Positions 1 through 9,518 of a stretch of DNA of 64,000 bases are shown here, one piece after another. The stretch covers positions 1 through 64,000 of the forward strand of contig CAVVVP010000010.1 in NCBI GenBank assembly GCA_963751695.1. The letters are read 5' to 3'. This DNA comes from SZUA-22 sp963751695. GTDB taxonomy: Bacteria; Bacteroidota; Ignavibacteria; Ignavibacteriales; Melioribacteraceae. Under the pieces are notes generated by a model. The model was not told the origin of the DNA, made no database searches, and saw only the letters and a list, made by a program, of their open reading frames with translations. Both the position numbers and the translations under genes were made by a program. Numbering within the stretch: position 1 is the first letter of the stretch; the number at the start of each line of letters is the position of its first letter.

Positions 1-708
1 CAAATGTCGGTATTTCACAACCTGTTATATTAGGCCTAAAGGGTGGTTTGAGTATCCCCAATTTAAAGGGAGGCGGAACCCCGCAAAGCGAAGGATATAC
101 TTCAAGGCTTGCTCCGAATTTTGGGATATTTGCAAACATACCTTTTGATTCAAAATTTTCACTGCAAGGTGAAATACTTTTCTCTGGACAAGGGGGCAAA
201 CGAGAGGGGATGCAGCCAATTGGTGGGGAATGGATGAATTGCCGGTTCCAATAGGTTTAAATTTATATGTAAGTTTTAATAACGAAATTATAATTAATTA
301 TTTGGAATTTCCCGTTCTTGCAAGATATTCTTTTATCGGTACAGATAACGGTTTTGATGTATATATCGAAGGTGGAGCTTACCTTGGCGTTCTATTGGAT
401 GCCACTGTACACACCGAGGGAGAAAGTATGATATACTTGGATAGTGAAGGAAATGTTCCCATTGAGATAGGTGGGAATCGACTCCCTCCCCTAATTTTGA
501 AAATGAAACCAATATTACTGATAAAATAAATGATGCAAATTTTGGTATTACAGGTGGAATAGGCACAACATATAATTTTTCTGGTCAGAAATTGAGTTTA
601 GAGTTAAAAGGGGTCTACGGTTTTATACCAATTCAAGCTGATGAAAAGAATGGTTCTAACAACACCGGTGCCCTTTATGTAACTCTAGGTTATGGGATCA
701 GGTCATAA
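1..708 (+). pseudogene. Outer-membrane beta-barrel protein, 5'-truncated and frameshifted
   Basis: The reading frame enters from the left edge and encodes an outer-membrane barrel of the PorT-like type: GLKGGLSIPNL near the start, then YLEFPVLARYSF, and a final strand ending LYVTLGYGIRS. It is not continuous. The first frame stops at 252-254, while homologous-looking sequence resumes in another frame from about 230. A second shift near 490-500 is needed to reach the final frame, which ends with TAA at 706-708. Both shifts lie near short G4 or C4 runs, so sequencing or assembly error is as likely as real decay. The true start lies upstream of the window. The function is unknown; it presumably sits in the outer membrane. 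Confidence 0.6.
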
Positions 709-743
709 ACAAATTTAAATTTTGAAAAACATTAGAGGATTTT

Positions 744-1955
744 ATGGAAAGTAGTACAATGAATCATCGCGAACTCTATCGTTTACCTTGGTCACTACCA
801 GACAATGCGATTTCATGGCTAGAACCAACAGCTATGTGTAATTTGTCATGTGATGGATGCTATAGGGAAAATGAAAAAGATTCACATATACCAGTTGAAG
901 AAGTTAAACATCACTTAGATGTTTTTGAGAAGTATAGAAATTCTGACTGTATCTCAATAGCTGGTGGAGATCCTCTACTTTATCCAGACATTCTTGAGAT
1001 AGTGAAGGAAGTAAAGGACCGTGGCTTAAAACCAATCATCAACACCAACGGAAAAGCACTTACAATGGATCTATTAAAAGATCTTAAGAAAGCTGGGGTT
1101 TATGGATTTACTTTTCATGTAGATAGCAAACAAGGACGGGGTGGAGAATGGAAAGGAAAGAATGAACTCGAACTATGTGAACTAAGACTTCAATATGCAA
1201 AGATGCTTGATGAAGTTGGTGGAATATCATGTTCATTTAACTCTACAGTATATGAAGATACATTGCAGTATGTGCCAGACCTAGTAGATTGGGCACATAT
1301 GAATATTGATATCGTACACACAATGGTATTTATAGCATTTAGACATGTTGTGCCAAATATGCCATTCGATTGGTATGCTGGAAGAGAGAAAATAGAATGG
1401 GATAAGATCATGTACCACTCAGAGGATAATCGTAATATTGAACTTATGTCAACAGATGTTATGGCAAAAGTACAAGAAAGGTTTCCAGATTTCAAACCAT
1501 CTGCTTTCCTTAATGGAACAGTAAAGCCGGATTCCTATAAATGGCTTTTAAGTGAGAGAGTTGGAACGAAGGATAAGATATATGGATATTTGGGCCCTAA
1601 ATTTATGGAACTAATGATGTCAGTTCATCATTTCTTTAAGGGGACATATCTCTCATACGCATCTCCATCATTGACAAAAAAGGGGAGAACGACATTGCTA
1701 TTCTTGTGGCCATTTGACAAAGGTTTAAGGGGAGCGCTAAAGAAGTTTATTAGTAATCCATTTAGAATATTTAAGAAAACCTATTTGCAGACTATAATGT
1801 TCATTCAACCGGTAGACTTTACAGAGAAGGGTGAACAGAATATGTGTGATGGATGTCCAGACATAACGGTATATAAAGACGAATTAATTTGGTCTTGTAG
1901 AATGGAAGAACAGAAACAATATGACACATGGCTTAGAACTGTGCCGAAAAATTGA
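744..1955 (+). CDS. Radical SAM protein
   Basis: This 403-residue protein has the radical SAM cluster motif CNLSCDGC (CxxxCxxC) near residue 31, followed by the SAM-binding GGDP segment. A Cys-rich tail (CDGCPD ... WSCRME) resembles an auxiliary-cluster or SPASM-like end. Radical SAM enzymes cleave S-adenosylmethionine to start radical chemistry; the substrate cannot be read from the sequence. A GAGGA ribosome site about 8 nt upstream supports the ATG at 744. There is no signal peptide, so it is cytoplasmic. The next gene, about 100 bp downstream on the same strand, encodes a secreted DUF3943 protein, so the two may be co-transcribed. The closest named relatives would be peptide- or lipid-modifying radical SAM enzymes, which is inference only. 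Confidence 0.85.
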   Translation: MESSTMNHRELYRLPWSLPDNAISWLEPTAMCNLSCDGCYRENEKDSHIPVEEVKHHLDVFEKYRNSDCISIAGGDPLLYPDILEIVKEVKDRGLKPIINTNGKALTMDLLKDLKKAGVYGFTFHVDSKQGRGGEWKGKNELELCELRLQYAKMLDEVGGISCSFNSTVYEDTLQYVPDLVDWAHMNIDIVHTMVFIAFRHVVPNMPFDWYAGREKIEWDKIMYHSEDNRNIELMSTDVMAKVQERFPDFKPSAFLNGTVKPDSYKWLLSERVGTKDKIYGYLGPKFMELMMSVHHFFKGTYLSYASPSLTKKGRTTLLFLWPFDKGLRGALKKFISNPFRIFKKTYLQTIMFIQPVDFTEKGEQNMCDGCPDITVYKDELIWSCRMEEQKQYDTWLRTVPKN

Positions 1956-2059
1956 TGATGATTTCAAAAGTGTAAAGAAATGATGGATTAAGCAGAGCGG
2001 ATATCTCTTAGTAACATAAGTATTTAATAGACATAATTTATAACAGTGGAGAGTAAACG

Positions 2060-3475
2060 ATGAAAAATATTTTAATATTTCTAATTGTATTATCGTTTTC
2101 ATTAAATCATCTTCAAGCCCAATCTCTGTATTCTACAGATAAAGATTCCCTATTGATTGGAAATCTTGGCTATGAACCTGATAGTGCACTTGTTGCAAAA
2201 ATGAATCCTCGCCGGCCACTTTGGCTTCCAATTCTTGAAGCAGTTGGTCTTAATCTTGCTTTAGGAGCTTTCAATGCATATGTAACAAATTCAGAATTTG
2301 CTAAAATTAGCTTTAGTTCAATTGAGCACAATTTCGAAAGAGGGTGGTCTGTTGATGCTGATGGATTGCTCACAAATATGTTTGCACATCCTTTTCATGG
2401 CTCAATTTATTATAACCTTGCTAGATCTAGTGGATATAACTATTGGACTTCCTTGGGCGTTGGTGCAATTGGCAGCTGGCAGTGGGAGTTCTTTATGGAA
2501 ACTGAACCACCAGCTCTTAACGACTGGATTATGACATCCTATGGTGGCTCAATGCTGGGAGAGACATTTTACAGATTATCCAGTTTAATTCTTGATGAAA
2601 GCACATCTGGATGGGAACGGTTCTGGTTAGAAGCTGCAGCCGGTATTTTCAATCCTGGTAGATTATTCAATAGACTGGTAACTGGTAAAACTGCACGTCA
2701 TACGAATGAAAAACTTTATGAAACTGAACCTTTTGCTGGAGAGCTTGCGGTTGGTGTGAATAATATTGCAGAGGGAACAAGTTTTGAAAATGATAGCAGA
2801 AATTTGAATATAGCACTTGAAGTTGTGTACGGGCGGCTTTTCTACAAGAAAAAGTATAAACCGTTTGACTTTTTCAGATTTAATAGTCAATTCAATTTCT
2901 GGGGTACAGCACCGACAATTGCACAATTGAGGATTAAAGGGATATTAACCGGTAAATCACAAAGAGCTGGAGAGGGCAGATTTTTATACGGTATCTTTAG
3001 TCATTTCGACTTTTTAGAGAATACTGTTTACGAACTAGGATCTGCCAGTGTTGGGCCAAGCATTGGTTATAGAACTACCAACAAGGCCAAAACACAGTTC
3101 ATTGGTCTTCTTCATGCAAATCTTGTACTAATGGGTGCAGCAAATTCTGATTACGTGCCAGAAGTTGAATTCTTGGATTCTGCACGAACATATAATATGG
3201 GTCCTGGAGCAAATGCAAAACTCGAGACCTTCCTAAAATTCCCATTTGGTACAATAACTCTAGATTATAGCTTTTGGTGGATACATACATGGGATGGAGC
3301 CATAGGTGATGAACTAATAGGGATGCTAACTCCTGCAGTCCGAATTCAATTATACAAGAAGCTATTTATTGGTTATGAATATTTGTTTTATCATCGGGTG
3401 GGTAAATATGATGATTACCCTGATCAAAATTATCGGAATAATGAACAAAGATTGTTTCTCAGTTACACATTTTAA
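2060..3475 (+). CDS. DUF3943 domain outer-membrane-associated protein
   Basis: The 471-residue protein begins with a clear signal peptide ending near LQAQ (residue 21). Residues from about 50 to 200 match my memory of the DUF3943 family: WLPILEAVGLNL, NMFAHPFHGSIYYNLARSSGYNYW, and a GSMLGETFYRLSS segment. The C-terminal half alternates hydrophobic and polar residues like beta-strands and ends in an aromatic residue (LFLSYTF), as outer-membrane barrels do. DUF3943 has no assigned biochemical role. The radical SAM gene lies about 100 bp upstream and a small barrel gene 45 bp downstream, so it opens an envelope-directed gene series. The start at 2060 follows a GTGGAGAG ribosome site. Confidence 0.75.
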   Translation: MKNILIFLIVLSFSLNHLQAQSLYSTDKDSLLIGNLGYEPDSALVAKMNPRRPLWLPILEAVGLNLALGAFNAYVTNSEFAKISFSSIEHNFERGWSVDADGLLTNMFAHPFHGSIYYNLARSSGYNYWTSLGVGAIGSWQWEFFMETEPPALNDWIMTSYGGSMLGETFYRLSSLILDESTSGWERFWLEAAAGIFNPGRLFNRLVTGKTARHTNEKLYETEPFAGELAVGVNNIAEGTSFENDSRNLNIALEVVYGRLFYKKKYKPFDFFRFNSQFNFWGTAPTIAQLRIKGILTGKSQRAGEGRFLYGIFSHFDFLENTVYELGSASVGPSIGYRTTNKAKTQFIGLLHANLVLMGAANSDYVPEVEFLDSARTYNMGPGANAKLETFLKFPFGTITLDYSFWWIHTWDGAIGDELIGMLTPAVRIQLYKKLFIGYEYLFYHRVGKYDDYPDQNYRNNEQRLFLSYTF

Positions 3476-3520
3476 ATTATTGAAGAATAGAGATTATTAA
3501 CAAAAAAATAAGGTAAAAAA

Positions 3521-4117
3521 ATGAAAAAGATTTTATACATATTACTTTTATTGTTCATCAGTCTATCGCTATTTGGTCAATCATTTAAAAGGGAAACTCA
3601 AATATCGATTAGAGGAACATCTATTAACAATATTGGCGAACTTAAGGAAAGATGGGAAACTGGCTCTGCTCTTTACATTAGTTATGAGAATATATCTGCA
3701 AACCAGTTTTCATATATGTTTCAAGTGGGGTATATAGACTATAAGGAAAACCCCAATTATGTTTTTGAGGGTTCAGATGATGCGTACTTCTATAATATTC
3801 CTCTACAAGTGGGTGGAAGGTATTATATTCTAACAAATTGGATAAGACCATTCTTGATGGCAATGACAGGTGTAAATATATTAAGTACGAACTATGGACT
3901 AATGCCTGAAGAAGAATCAGAGGGATGGGGAGAGTATGAAGGAACAAATGTAAAATTGAATTTTCAAGTTGGGTTGGGTTTAGCTGTAAAACTTTTTAGC
4001 AGTCTACAAATTGAAGTTATTGCAAATTATAATTCCCATGTACTTAATGCACCAACTCACTATAATATTACTGGATTGGAACTTGGAGTAGGACTTAATT
4101 GGGCAATTAACAAATAA
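3521..4117 (+). CDS. Small outer-membrane beta-barrel protein (copy 1)
   Basis: This 198-residue protein has a signal peptide (MKKILYILLLLFISLSLFGQ) and about eight predicted amphipathic strands. Examples are ALYISYENISANQFSYMFQVGY, LQVGGRYYI, FQVGLGLAVKL and the terminal ELGVGLNWAI. It is an OmpW/OmpA-barrel-sized protein of unknown cargo. A second copy at 10976-11569 is almost identical over the mature region, but there the signal peptide is interrupted. Both copies are followed immediately by an AI-2E/PerM-type permease gene, which suggests the barrel and permease form a functional unit. No named family could be assigned. Confidence 0.7.
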   Translation: MKKILYILLLLFISLSLFGQSFKRETQISIRGTSINNIGELKERWETGSALYISYENISANQFSYMFQVGYIDYKENPNYVFEGSDDAYFYNIPLQVGGRYYILTNWIRPFLMAMTGVNILSTNYGLMPEEESEGWGEYEGTNVKLNFQVGLGLAVKLFSSLQIEVIANYNSHVLNAPTHYNITGLELGVGLNWAINK

Positions 4118-4187
4118 ATAATAATAGTGCTGTATTAATAAATCCTTTGCTTTGGGATGAATATAAAATATTATAAGGAGAGATCTG

Positions 4188-5267
4188 ATGGATACTGAAA
4201 AGAAAATTACATGGTTAACACCAAAATCTTTTTTGGATGGGATGATTAGAGCTGGAATTCTACTTGCCCTCTTTTTACTATGTTTCCAAGTTTTTTCACC
4301 ATTCCTGATAATTATGGTTTGGGGGTTGGTACTGGCAATTATGATTTACCCACTTAATCAAAAAATCGCCAAACGACTCAAAGTAAAACAGGGGATTGCC
4401 GCTACAATAATAGTTTTGGTCACCTATACTGTTATCGGTATTCCACTGGTAATGGTTGCTGACGCATCCGTCAGTGAACTCCAGGAAATGAGGAAAGCAT
4501 ATCAGAATAATGAACTAAAAATTAATCCGCCTGATCCGGGCGTTAAAGAGTGGCCGGTTATTGGTGAAAGACTGTTTGAAGTCTGGACGAAGGCTTCCGA
4601 AGATTTACCAACGTTTATGGAAGAACATGCACAGCAGTTAACGGATTTAACAGTAAAGATATTTGATGCTGCCGGCAGCGGAGTTGGACAGGTTTTCCTT
4701 GTGCTTGGTGCACTTGCCATCGCAGGTATAATGATGGGCTTTGGTGAAATGGGATATAAAGCAATGCGAAGAGTTTTTAGCAGAATTGCAGGTGACGAAG
4801 ATGGTCCTAAGCATCAGGACCTCGTTGTAGCAACGACTCGTTCAGTTGCAACAGGAGTATTAGGGGTGGCGTTTTTTCAAGCATTATTATTTGGAGTATG
4901 TTTCGTTCTCGCTGGTGTTCCCGCCCCCGGAATGTTAGCGATAATAGTTCTGTTTATTGGGATAATCCAACTGCCGGCTATAATTGTTGCATTACCGGCG
5001 ATTATTTATGTCTGGGTCTCAGGTGATGGATCAGCAGGAGCAAATATTTTCTATACAATTCTATTTGTAATCGCCGGCTTGTCAGATAATGTTCTAAAAC
5101 CGCTTTTACTGGGTCGTGGTGTAGATGTTCCAATGCCGGTAATACTTATTGGTGCTCTCGGTGGTATGTTCACAGGTGGATTTTTAGGTTTATTCCTTGG
5201 CGCCATTCTTCTTGCCGTTGGTTACAGAATATTTATGGATTGGGTAGATGATCCGGTTAAAGAATAA
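4188..5267 (+). CDS. AI-2E family (PerM/YhhT-type) transporter, copy 1
   Basis: This 359-residue polytopic inner-membrane protein has paired N-terminal hydrophobic segments at about residues 18-55, then a helix pair around 65-85. A soluble amphipathic region follows (about 90-165), and then a cluster of C-terminal membrane helices containing GIIQLPAIIVALPAIIYVWVSG and DNVLKPLLLGRGVDVP. This matches the AI-2E exporter/PerM family, whose substrates range from autoinducer-2 to ions; no substrate can be assigned. It follows the small barrel gene by 70 bp and precedes the NodT outer-membrane factor. It looks somewhat less AT-rich than its neighbours. An AAGGAGAG ribosome site precedes the ATG. A second, diverged family member lies at 11566. 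Confidence 0.85.
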   Translation: MDTEKKITWLTPKSFLDGMIRAGILLALFLLCFQVFSPFLIIMVWGLVLAIMIYPLNQKIAKRLKVKQGIAATIIVLVTYTVIGIPLVMVADASVSELQEMRKAYQNNELKINPPDPGVKEWPVIGERLFEVWTKASEDLPTFMEEHAQQLTDLTVKIFDAAGSGVGQVFLVLGALAIAGIMMGFGEMGYKAMRRVFSRIAGDEDGPKHQDLVVATTRSVATGVLGVAFFQALLFGVCFVLAGVPAPGMLAIIVLFIGIIQLPAIIVALPAIIYVWVSGDGSAGANIFYTILFVIAGLSDNVLKPLLLGRGVDVPMPVILIGALGGMFTGGFLGLFLGAILLAVGYRIFMDWVDDPVKE

Positions 5268-5325
5268 TATTAGAAAAATAATATTTATTTGATTTAACCA
5301 ACACAATCATGGGAAAATTTTAAAA

Positions 5326-6882
5326 GTGAAAAAAAAGATCTTAAATTACTTATTGATATTAAGCCCAATCCTCTTTTTTTCTGGTTGCATTACTTTAGGG
5401 CCCGATTATGAAGAACCCGATGTCAAATGGCTCGATGAATGGGAAACTGATCTTTACGGCCAAATTGGTACAACGCATGAGCAAAATGAAATCGACCTAA
5501 GTTTTTGGTGGAAAATCTTTGATGATCCTGTATTGGACACACTAATTGAAGTTGCCAAAAGAGAAAATCCATCACTCAGAGCTGCTGGTATGAGGATAAT
5601 GCAGAGTAGAGCTGCACTCGGTATTGCTACAGGTACACAATATCCACAGGTCCAGCAAGTAACGGGTGCAATTGGGTATGTTAATTCGACAGGAACAGAT
5701 GGAACTAGCAATAATTCTGGACCCTATAATGCAAATTTTAATATTGGATGGGAAATTGATTTTTGGGGTAAATTTCAGAGAGGAATAGAATCTGCAAATG
5801 CTGCGTTTTTTAATTCTATTGCTAATCAACAGAATATACAAGTATTATTATACTCGCAAATTGCTGATCTTTACTTTGCATATAAAACAGCTTTGCTGAG
5901 AATTGATATTGCAAAACAGAATGCAGAAATTCAAAAACGAAGCTACGAAATCACTAACAGCTTATATAGTAGCGGTCAAAGTGCTGAGCTAGATCAACAA
6001 CAAGCTAAAACACAGTATTTGAGTACTGTTTCTACAATCCCAGACCGTGAAAGATCTTTCATTCAGGTAAGGAATGCTTTATGTGCTTTGTTAGCAAGAC
6101 CACCTGGTGAAATACCTGAATTAGGTGAAAAAATTGATCAACTTCCAGAAATTGATCCAATTATCCTTCAGGAAGTACCAGCCCAACTTTTGGTTAGAAG
6201 ACCGGACATTAGAGCGGCAGCATTTGTAATTGCAATACAGTCAGCTCAAGTTGGAATTGCAGAAGCCGATCTCTATCCTTCAATTTCCCTATTCGGCAAT
6301 GTAGGATATTCTGGTAATACTGTAAATGGAAGTAATAATACGTTAAGCCTTGGAGTAGGACCAAGCTTAACATGGAATATATTCAATTATGGGAGAATCA
6401 AGAATAATATTCGGGTCCAAGATGCAAGACTGCAAGAAGCAATAGAGAACTTCCAAAATGCTGCACTTGGAGCAGCCAGAGAAATAGATGACGCCGCCAT
6501 TGCAGTTGTTAAAACAAGAGAGCAGAAGGACCCTCAAAATCAATCAACAGAAGCTGCAATGCGTTCACTCGAACTAGCAAATAAAAGATATCGTGAAGGA
6601 TATGCAGATTTTCAAAGAGTAATTGAAGCTCAAAGATCAGTAGCAGCACAAAATGAGAGAGAGATAATAAACAACAGTAATCATATTAGTGCTATTGTCA
6701 GTTTTTACAAAGCTGTAGGTGGAGGGTGGTTAGACATGCCTATTGAGGAAGTTGTTTCAGAAAGTGCTAGAGATACAATGGAAGCACGCACAAGTTGGGG
6801 TGATTTGTTAAGGGATCCGCTTCCTATGCTATCAGATTCAGTGAACTCAAAAAACGAGGTTAAAAAAGATGAGCGAAAATAA
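5326..6882 (+). CDS. NodT-family outer-membrane efflux lipoprotein (TolC-like)
   Basis: The 518-residue protein starts at a GTG. It has a lipoprotein signal with lipobox FSGC (Cys21) followed by the NodT hallmark LGPDYEEP. Two outer-membrane-efflux repeats follow (roughly residues 70-270 and 275-480), including LLVRRPDIRAAAF and the second-repeat ANKRYREGYADFQRVIEAQRS. It should be the outer-membrane channel of a tripartite exporter, anchored by its acylated Cys. Its 3' end overlaps the HlyD adaptor gene by 14 bp, so the two are translationally linked. The C-terminal tail (SESARDTMEARTSWGDLLRDP) extends past the usual repeat end, as in many NodT proteins. Confidence 0.93.
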   Translation: MKKKILNYLLILSPILFFSGCITLGPDYEEPDVKWLDEWETDLYGQIGTTHEQNEIDLSFWWKIFDDPVLDTLIEVAKRENPSLRAAGMRIMQSRAALGIATGTQYPQVQQVTGAIGYVNSTGTDGTSNNSGPYNANFNIGWEIDFWGKFQRGIESANAAFFNSIANQQNIQVLLYSQIADLYFAYKTALLRIDIAKQNAEIQKRSYEITNSLYSSGQSAELDQQQAKTQYLSTVSTIPDRERSFIQVRNALCALLARPPGEIPELGEKIDQLPEIDPIILQEVPAQLLVRRPDIRAAAFVIAIQSAQVGIAEADLYPSISLFGNVGYSGNTVNGSNNTLSLGVGPSLTWNIFNYGRIKNNIRVQDARLQEAIENFQNAALGAAREIDDAAIAVVKTREQKDPQNQSTEAAMRSLELANKRYREGYADFQRVIEAQRSVAAQNEREIINNSNHISAIVSFYKAVGGGWLDMPIEEVVSESARDTMEARTSWGDLLRDPLPMLSDSVNSKNEVKKDERK

Positions 6883-7999
6883 AGAAAAAGAAAATGCTGA
6901 AATCGAAAAAAAAGAAGAACCAAAACCTGCAATCAATAAAGGGACGAAAATTATTCTAGGAATAATTATTTTCAGCCTTATCTGGTATCTACTTTCAGAT
7001 CGCTTTACACCTTATACCTCACAAGCTCGTGTAAATGGATATGTTGTTGGCGTAGCTCCCAAAGTGTCAGGTTTAGTTACAGATATTTGGATTCAGAATA
7101 ATCATGAGGTCAAAAAAGGGCAGAAACTTCTTCAGATTGATCAATCACAATATTTAATTGCTCTGGAAAAAGCAAATTTTGATCTTGAAACTCAGATAAG
7201 GCAAGTTGATGCAGGAACCGCCTCAGTTGAAGCTGCAAAAGCAAAACTTTTAGCAGCAAAAGCGAGTAAAGACAGGGCAGAAAAAGATACAAACCGCTTA
7301 CAAAGATTATATGACGAAGATCCCGGTACGATTTCGACTAGAAGACTGGAAACATCTCTTGCTACACTTGAGCAGACAAAAGCATCTGTAGCGGCAGCCA
7401 GGGCAGGTATTAAAGTTGCAATAGAGAAAATGGGGGGAGAAGATGATAGCAACAATGCGATTCTAAAAGCTGCGATGAGTGTTGTTGAAAAAGCAGAACT
7501 TGATCTCCAAAATACTATAATAAAAGCTGCTTCAGACGGAATAATTACTGATCTAAGTACCGAGATTGGACGATTTGCTTCTACTGGAGCTCCAGTTCTT
7601 ACCCTAATTTCATATAGCGATTTATGGGTAACTGCAGAGTTTACAGAAAACAATCTAGGCAACTTAAAAAAAGGTAGTGAAGTTGAAATATTATTTGATG
7701 TTCTACCTGGCAGTGTATTTAAAGGTTCTGTAAGCACTATTGGAGTTGGTGTTAGTGCAGGTACGCCGCATACTCCTGGCAGACTTCCAACAATAAAAAA
7801 TGATCGTGATTGGCTTCGTCAATCTCAGCGATTTCCTGTAAATGTAAAATTTGATATTAATCAGTGTGAAGAGCTAAGTGAACAATTAAGGATTGGTGGA
7901 CAAGCAACAGTAATCGGTTATACTGATGGTTGTGGTATCCTTAATTTTATGGGGATGTTATATATCCGAATTATGAGCATATTTTCTTACGCATATTGA
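6869..7999 (+). CDS. HlyD-family membrane fusion (periplasmic adaptor) protein
   Basis: This 376-residue protein has a charged cytoplasmic N-terminus and one membrane helix (about residues 26-42). The biotinyl-lipoyl-like half-motif ARVNGYVVGVAPKVSGLVT comes next, then a coiled-coil hairpin (about 95-205) and a second barrel half with DLWVTAEFTENNLGNLKKGSEVEI. The C-terminus GQATVIGYTDG followed by an amphipathic tail is typical of EmrA/AaeA adaptors that pair with FUSC or DUF2955 pumps. It bridges the inner-membrane permease and the NodT channel. Its stop overlaps the ATG of the next gene by one base (TGATG), which indicates coupled translation. Confidence 0.93.
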   Translation: MSENKEKENAEIEKKEEPKPAINKGTKIILGIIIFSLIWYLLSDRFTPYTSQARVNGYVVGVAPKVSGLVTDIWIQNNHEVKKGQKLLQIDQSQYLIALEKANFDLETQIRQVDAGTASVEAAKAKLLAAKASKDRAEKDTNRLQRLYDEDPGTISTRRLETSLATLEQTKASVAAARAGIKVAIEKMGGEDDSNNAILKAAMSVVEKAELDLQNTIIKAASDGIITDLSTEIGRFASTGAPVLTLISYSDLWVTAEFTENNLGNLKKGSEVEILFDVLPGSVFKGSVSTIGVGVSAGTPHTPGRLPTIKNDRDWLRQSQRFPVNVKFDINQCEELSEQLRIGGQATVIGYTDGCGILNFMGMLYIRIMSIFSYAY

Positions 8000-9048
8000 T
8001 GGTTAAAATGACACCAAGTGAAAAACGCATATTTAGATTAAGCTTTAATATTGCTTTGTCTCTTTTTATTGCTTATGCGATTAGGATTGACCTACCTTAT
8101 CTAACCCCTATCTTTGCACTTATTCTGAACGTTAAACCTGGACCACCGATAAAAATAAAAGGATTAATTGGAATTGTTCTGTTAGTATTTTTAACTACAA
8201 GTATTGGTTTATTTTTGGTTACTATACTTGATAATTATCCATTTACCGGTATTCTTGTCGTAGCTGTTGGATTATACATTGCTAATTATTTTAGTATCAA
8301 TAAGAAAAAAGGTGCTGTAGGAAGTTTTTTAACAATTGGGCTTACACTTATCACAGCGGCAGGGATGGCAAGCTTTTATGCTGCAGAGACTGTTGCTGAA
8401 TCATTGATCATTGGAATATGTATTGCGATTGTTTGTCAAAATATTGTATTCCTATTTTTTCCTGAAGATACTAATTCTTCAGCTCCTCCACCTACTGAGA
8501 ACTCCTCTTCACAATTATCAAATTGGATTGCCTTTAGAGCGACAATTATTGTATTGCCAGCATATTTTATGGCCTTAGTCAATCCCTCATTATACTTAGC
8601 AATAGTTATGAAATCTGTTTCACTCGGTCAACAGGAAACAGTTTTTGCTTCACAAGGAGTAGGTAAGGAAATACTTGGTTCAACTTTTCTGGGGGGAGTT
8701 TTTGCAATAATATTTTGGTTTGCTCTTGGAATTGAAGTAACTCTCTGGATGTTTTTCCTGTGGATGTTACTTTTTGCTTTGTTTTTTGCTTGTAAACTTT
8801 ATGGATATATTAAAACAAAATACCCACCCTCATTTTGGATAAATGTTGTTATAACAATGATACTTTTGTTGGGCCCTGCTGTGGCGGATAGTGCTAACGG
8901 TAAGGATGTATATAAGGCATTTGCTGTACGTATGAGTCTATTTATCGCTGTTACATTATACGCATGGTTAGCATTTTATTTAACGGAACATATTCGTGAA
9001 AGAGTAATAACTAAAAAGTTTTCATCACTTAATATAAAGGAAGCATAG
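7999..9048 (+). CDS. DUF2955 (FUSC-like) inner-membrane permease
   Basis: This protein of about 349 residues has two blocks of membrane helices, one N-terminal (about residues 10-155) and one C-terminal (about 180-330), separated by a short PEDTNSSAPPP linker. Motifs such as LNVKPGPPIKIKGLIGIVLL fit the DUF2955 family, relatives of the aromatic-acid exporter (FUSC) proteins. Together with the adjacent HlyD and NodT genes it would form a tripartite efflux pump; the substrate is unknown. The ATG at 7999 overlaps the previous stop and I prefer it to a TTG three bases upstream. The stop is 2 bp from the ion-channel gene. Confidence 0.85.
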   Translation: MVKMTPSEKRIFRLSFNIALSLFIAYAIRIDLPYLTPIFALILNVKPGPPIKIKGLIGIVLLVFLTTSIGLFLVTILDNYPFTGILVVAVGLYIANYFSINKKKGAVGSFLTIGLTLITAAGMASFYAAETVAESLIIGICIAIVCQNIVFLFFPEDTNSSAPPPTENSSSQLSNWIAFRATIIVLPAYFMALVNPSLYLAIVMKSVSLGQQETVFASQGVGKEILGSTFLGGVFAIIFWFALGIEVTLWMFFLWMLLFALFFACKLYGYIKTKYPPSFWINVVITMILLLGPAVADSANGKDVYKAFAVRMSLFIAVTLYAWLAFYLTEHIRERVITKKFSSLNIKEA

Positions 9049-9050
9049 TA

Positions 9051-9518
9051 ATGTTTGTAAATATATTTTATGGCCTAATTACTATGGCTGTTTGTCTTCT
9101 TCTTGAGTCGTTACTACTATTAATCGTTTTAAAATACTACATCAATAACAATTATATAAAATCAGCTTCAAAATCTATCATGAAAATTTTAAATGTAGTT
9201 ATGGTAATACTTGTGTTGGGTAACTTGCTGCAAATTGGTATTTGGGGAACTCTTTTCATAATTCTAGATGAGTTCCAAGATTTTGCAACAGCATTTTATC
9301 ATTCAGCTGTAAATTTTGCAACTCTGGGTTATGGAGATATTGTGATGTCTGATAAACATAAATTGTTAGGTGCGCTGGAAGCAATCAATGGTGTTTTGAT
9401 GATCGGGGTTTCAACAGCCGTATTAATGTCTACAATTCAAGATTCAATTAAGAAATTGATAAAGGAACGTTATGGTGATAAAATGAAGGAGTTTATAAAT
9501 ACCTATGACATAGAATAG
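9051..9518 (+). CDS. Two-pore-helix-type potassium channel family protein
   Basis: This 155-residue membrane protein has an N-terminal hydrophobic pair (about residues 5-28 and 45-72), then a pore helix and a selectivity filter, NFATLGYGD (TLGYGD in place of the common TVGYGD). A last helix, AINGVLMIGVSTAVLMSTI, follows. This is the Ion_trans_2 type channel fold, which predicts K+ selectivity. It lacks an RCK domain. Only 2 bp separate it from the DUF2955 permease, so it is probably part of the efflux operon. A channel at the end of an exporter operon could balance charge during export; this is inference. Confidence 0.8.
   Translation: MFVNIFYGLITMAVCLLLESLLLLIVLKYYINNNYIKSASKSIMKILNVVMVILVLGNLLQIGIWGTLFIILDEFQDFATAFYHSAVNFATLGYGDIVMSDKHKLLGALEAINGVLMIGVSTAVLMSTIQDSIKKLIKERYGDKMKEFINTYDIE

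Noticed and set aside
7192..7737. 181-codon minus-strand open frame inside the HlyD gene
   Set aside because: It is antisense to a clear adaptor protein and shows no family features.
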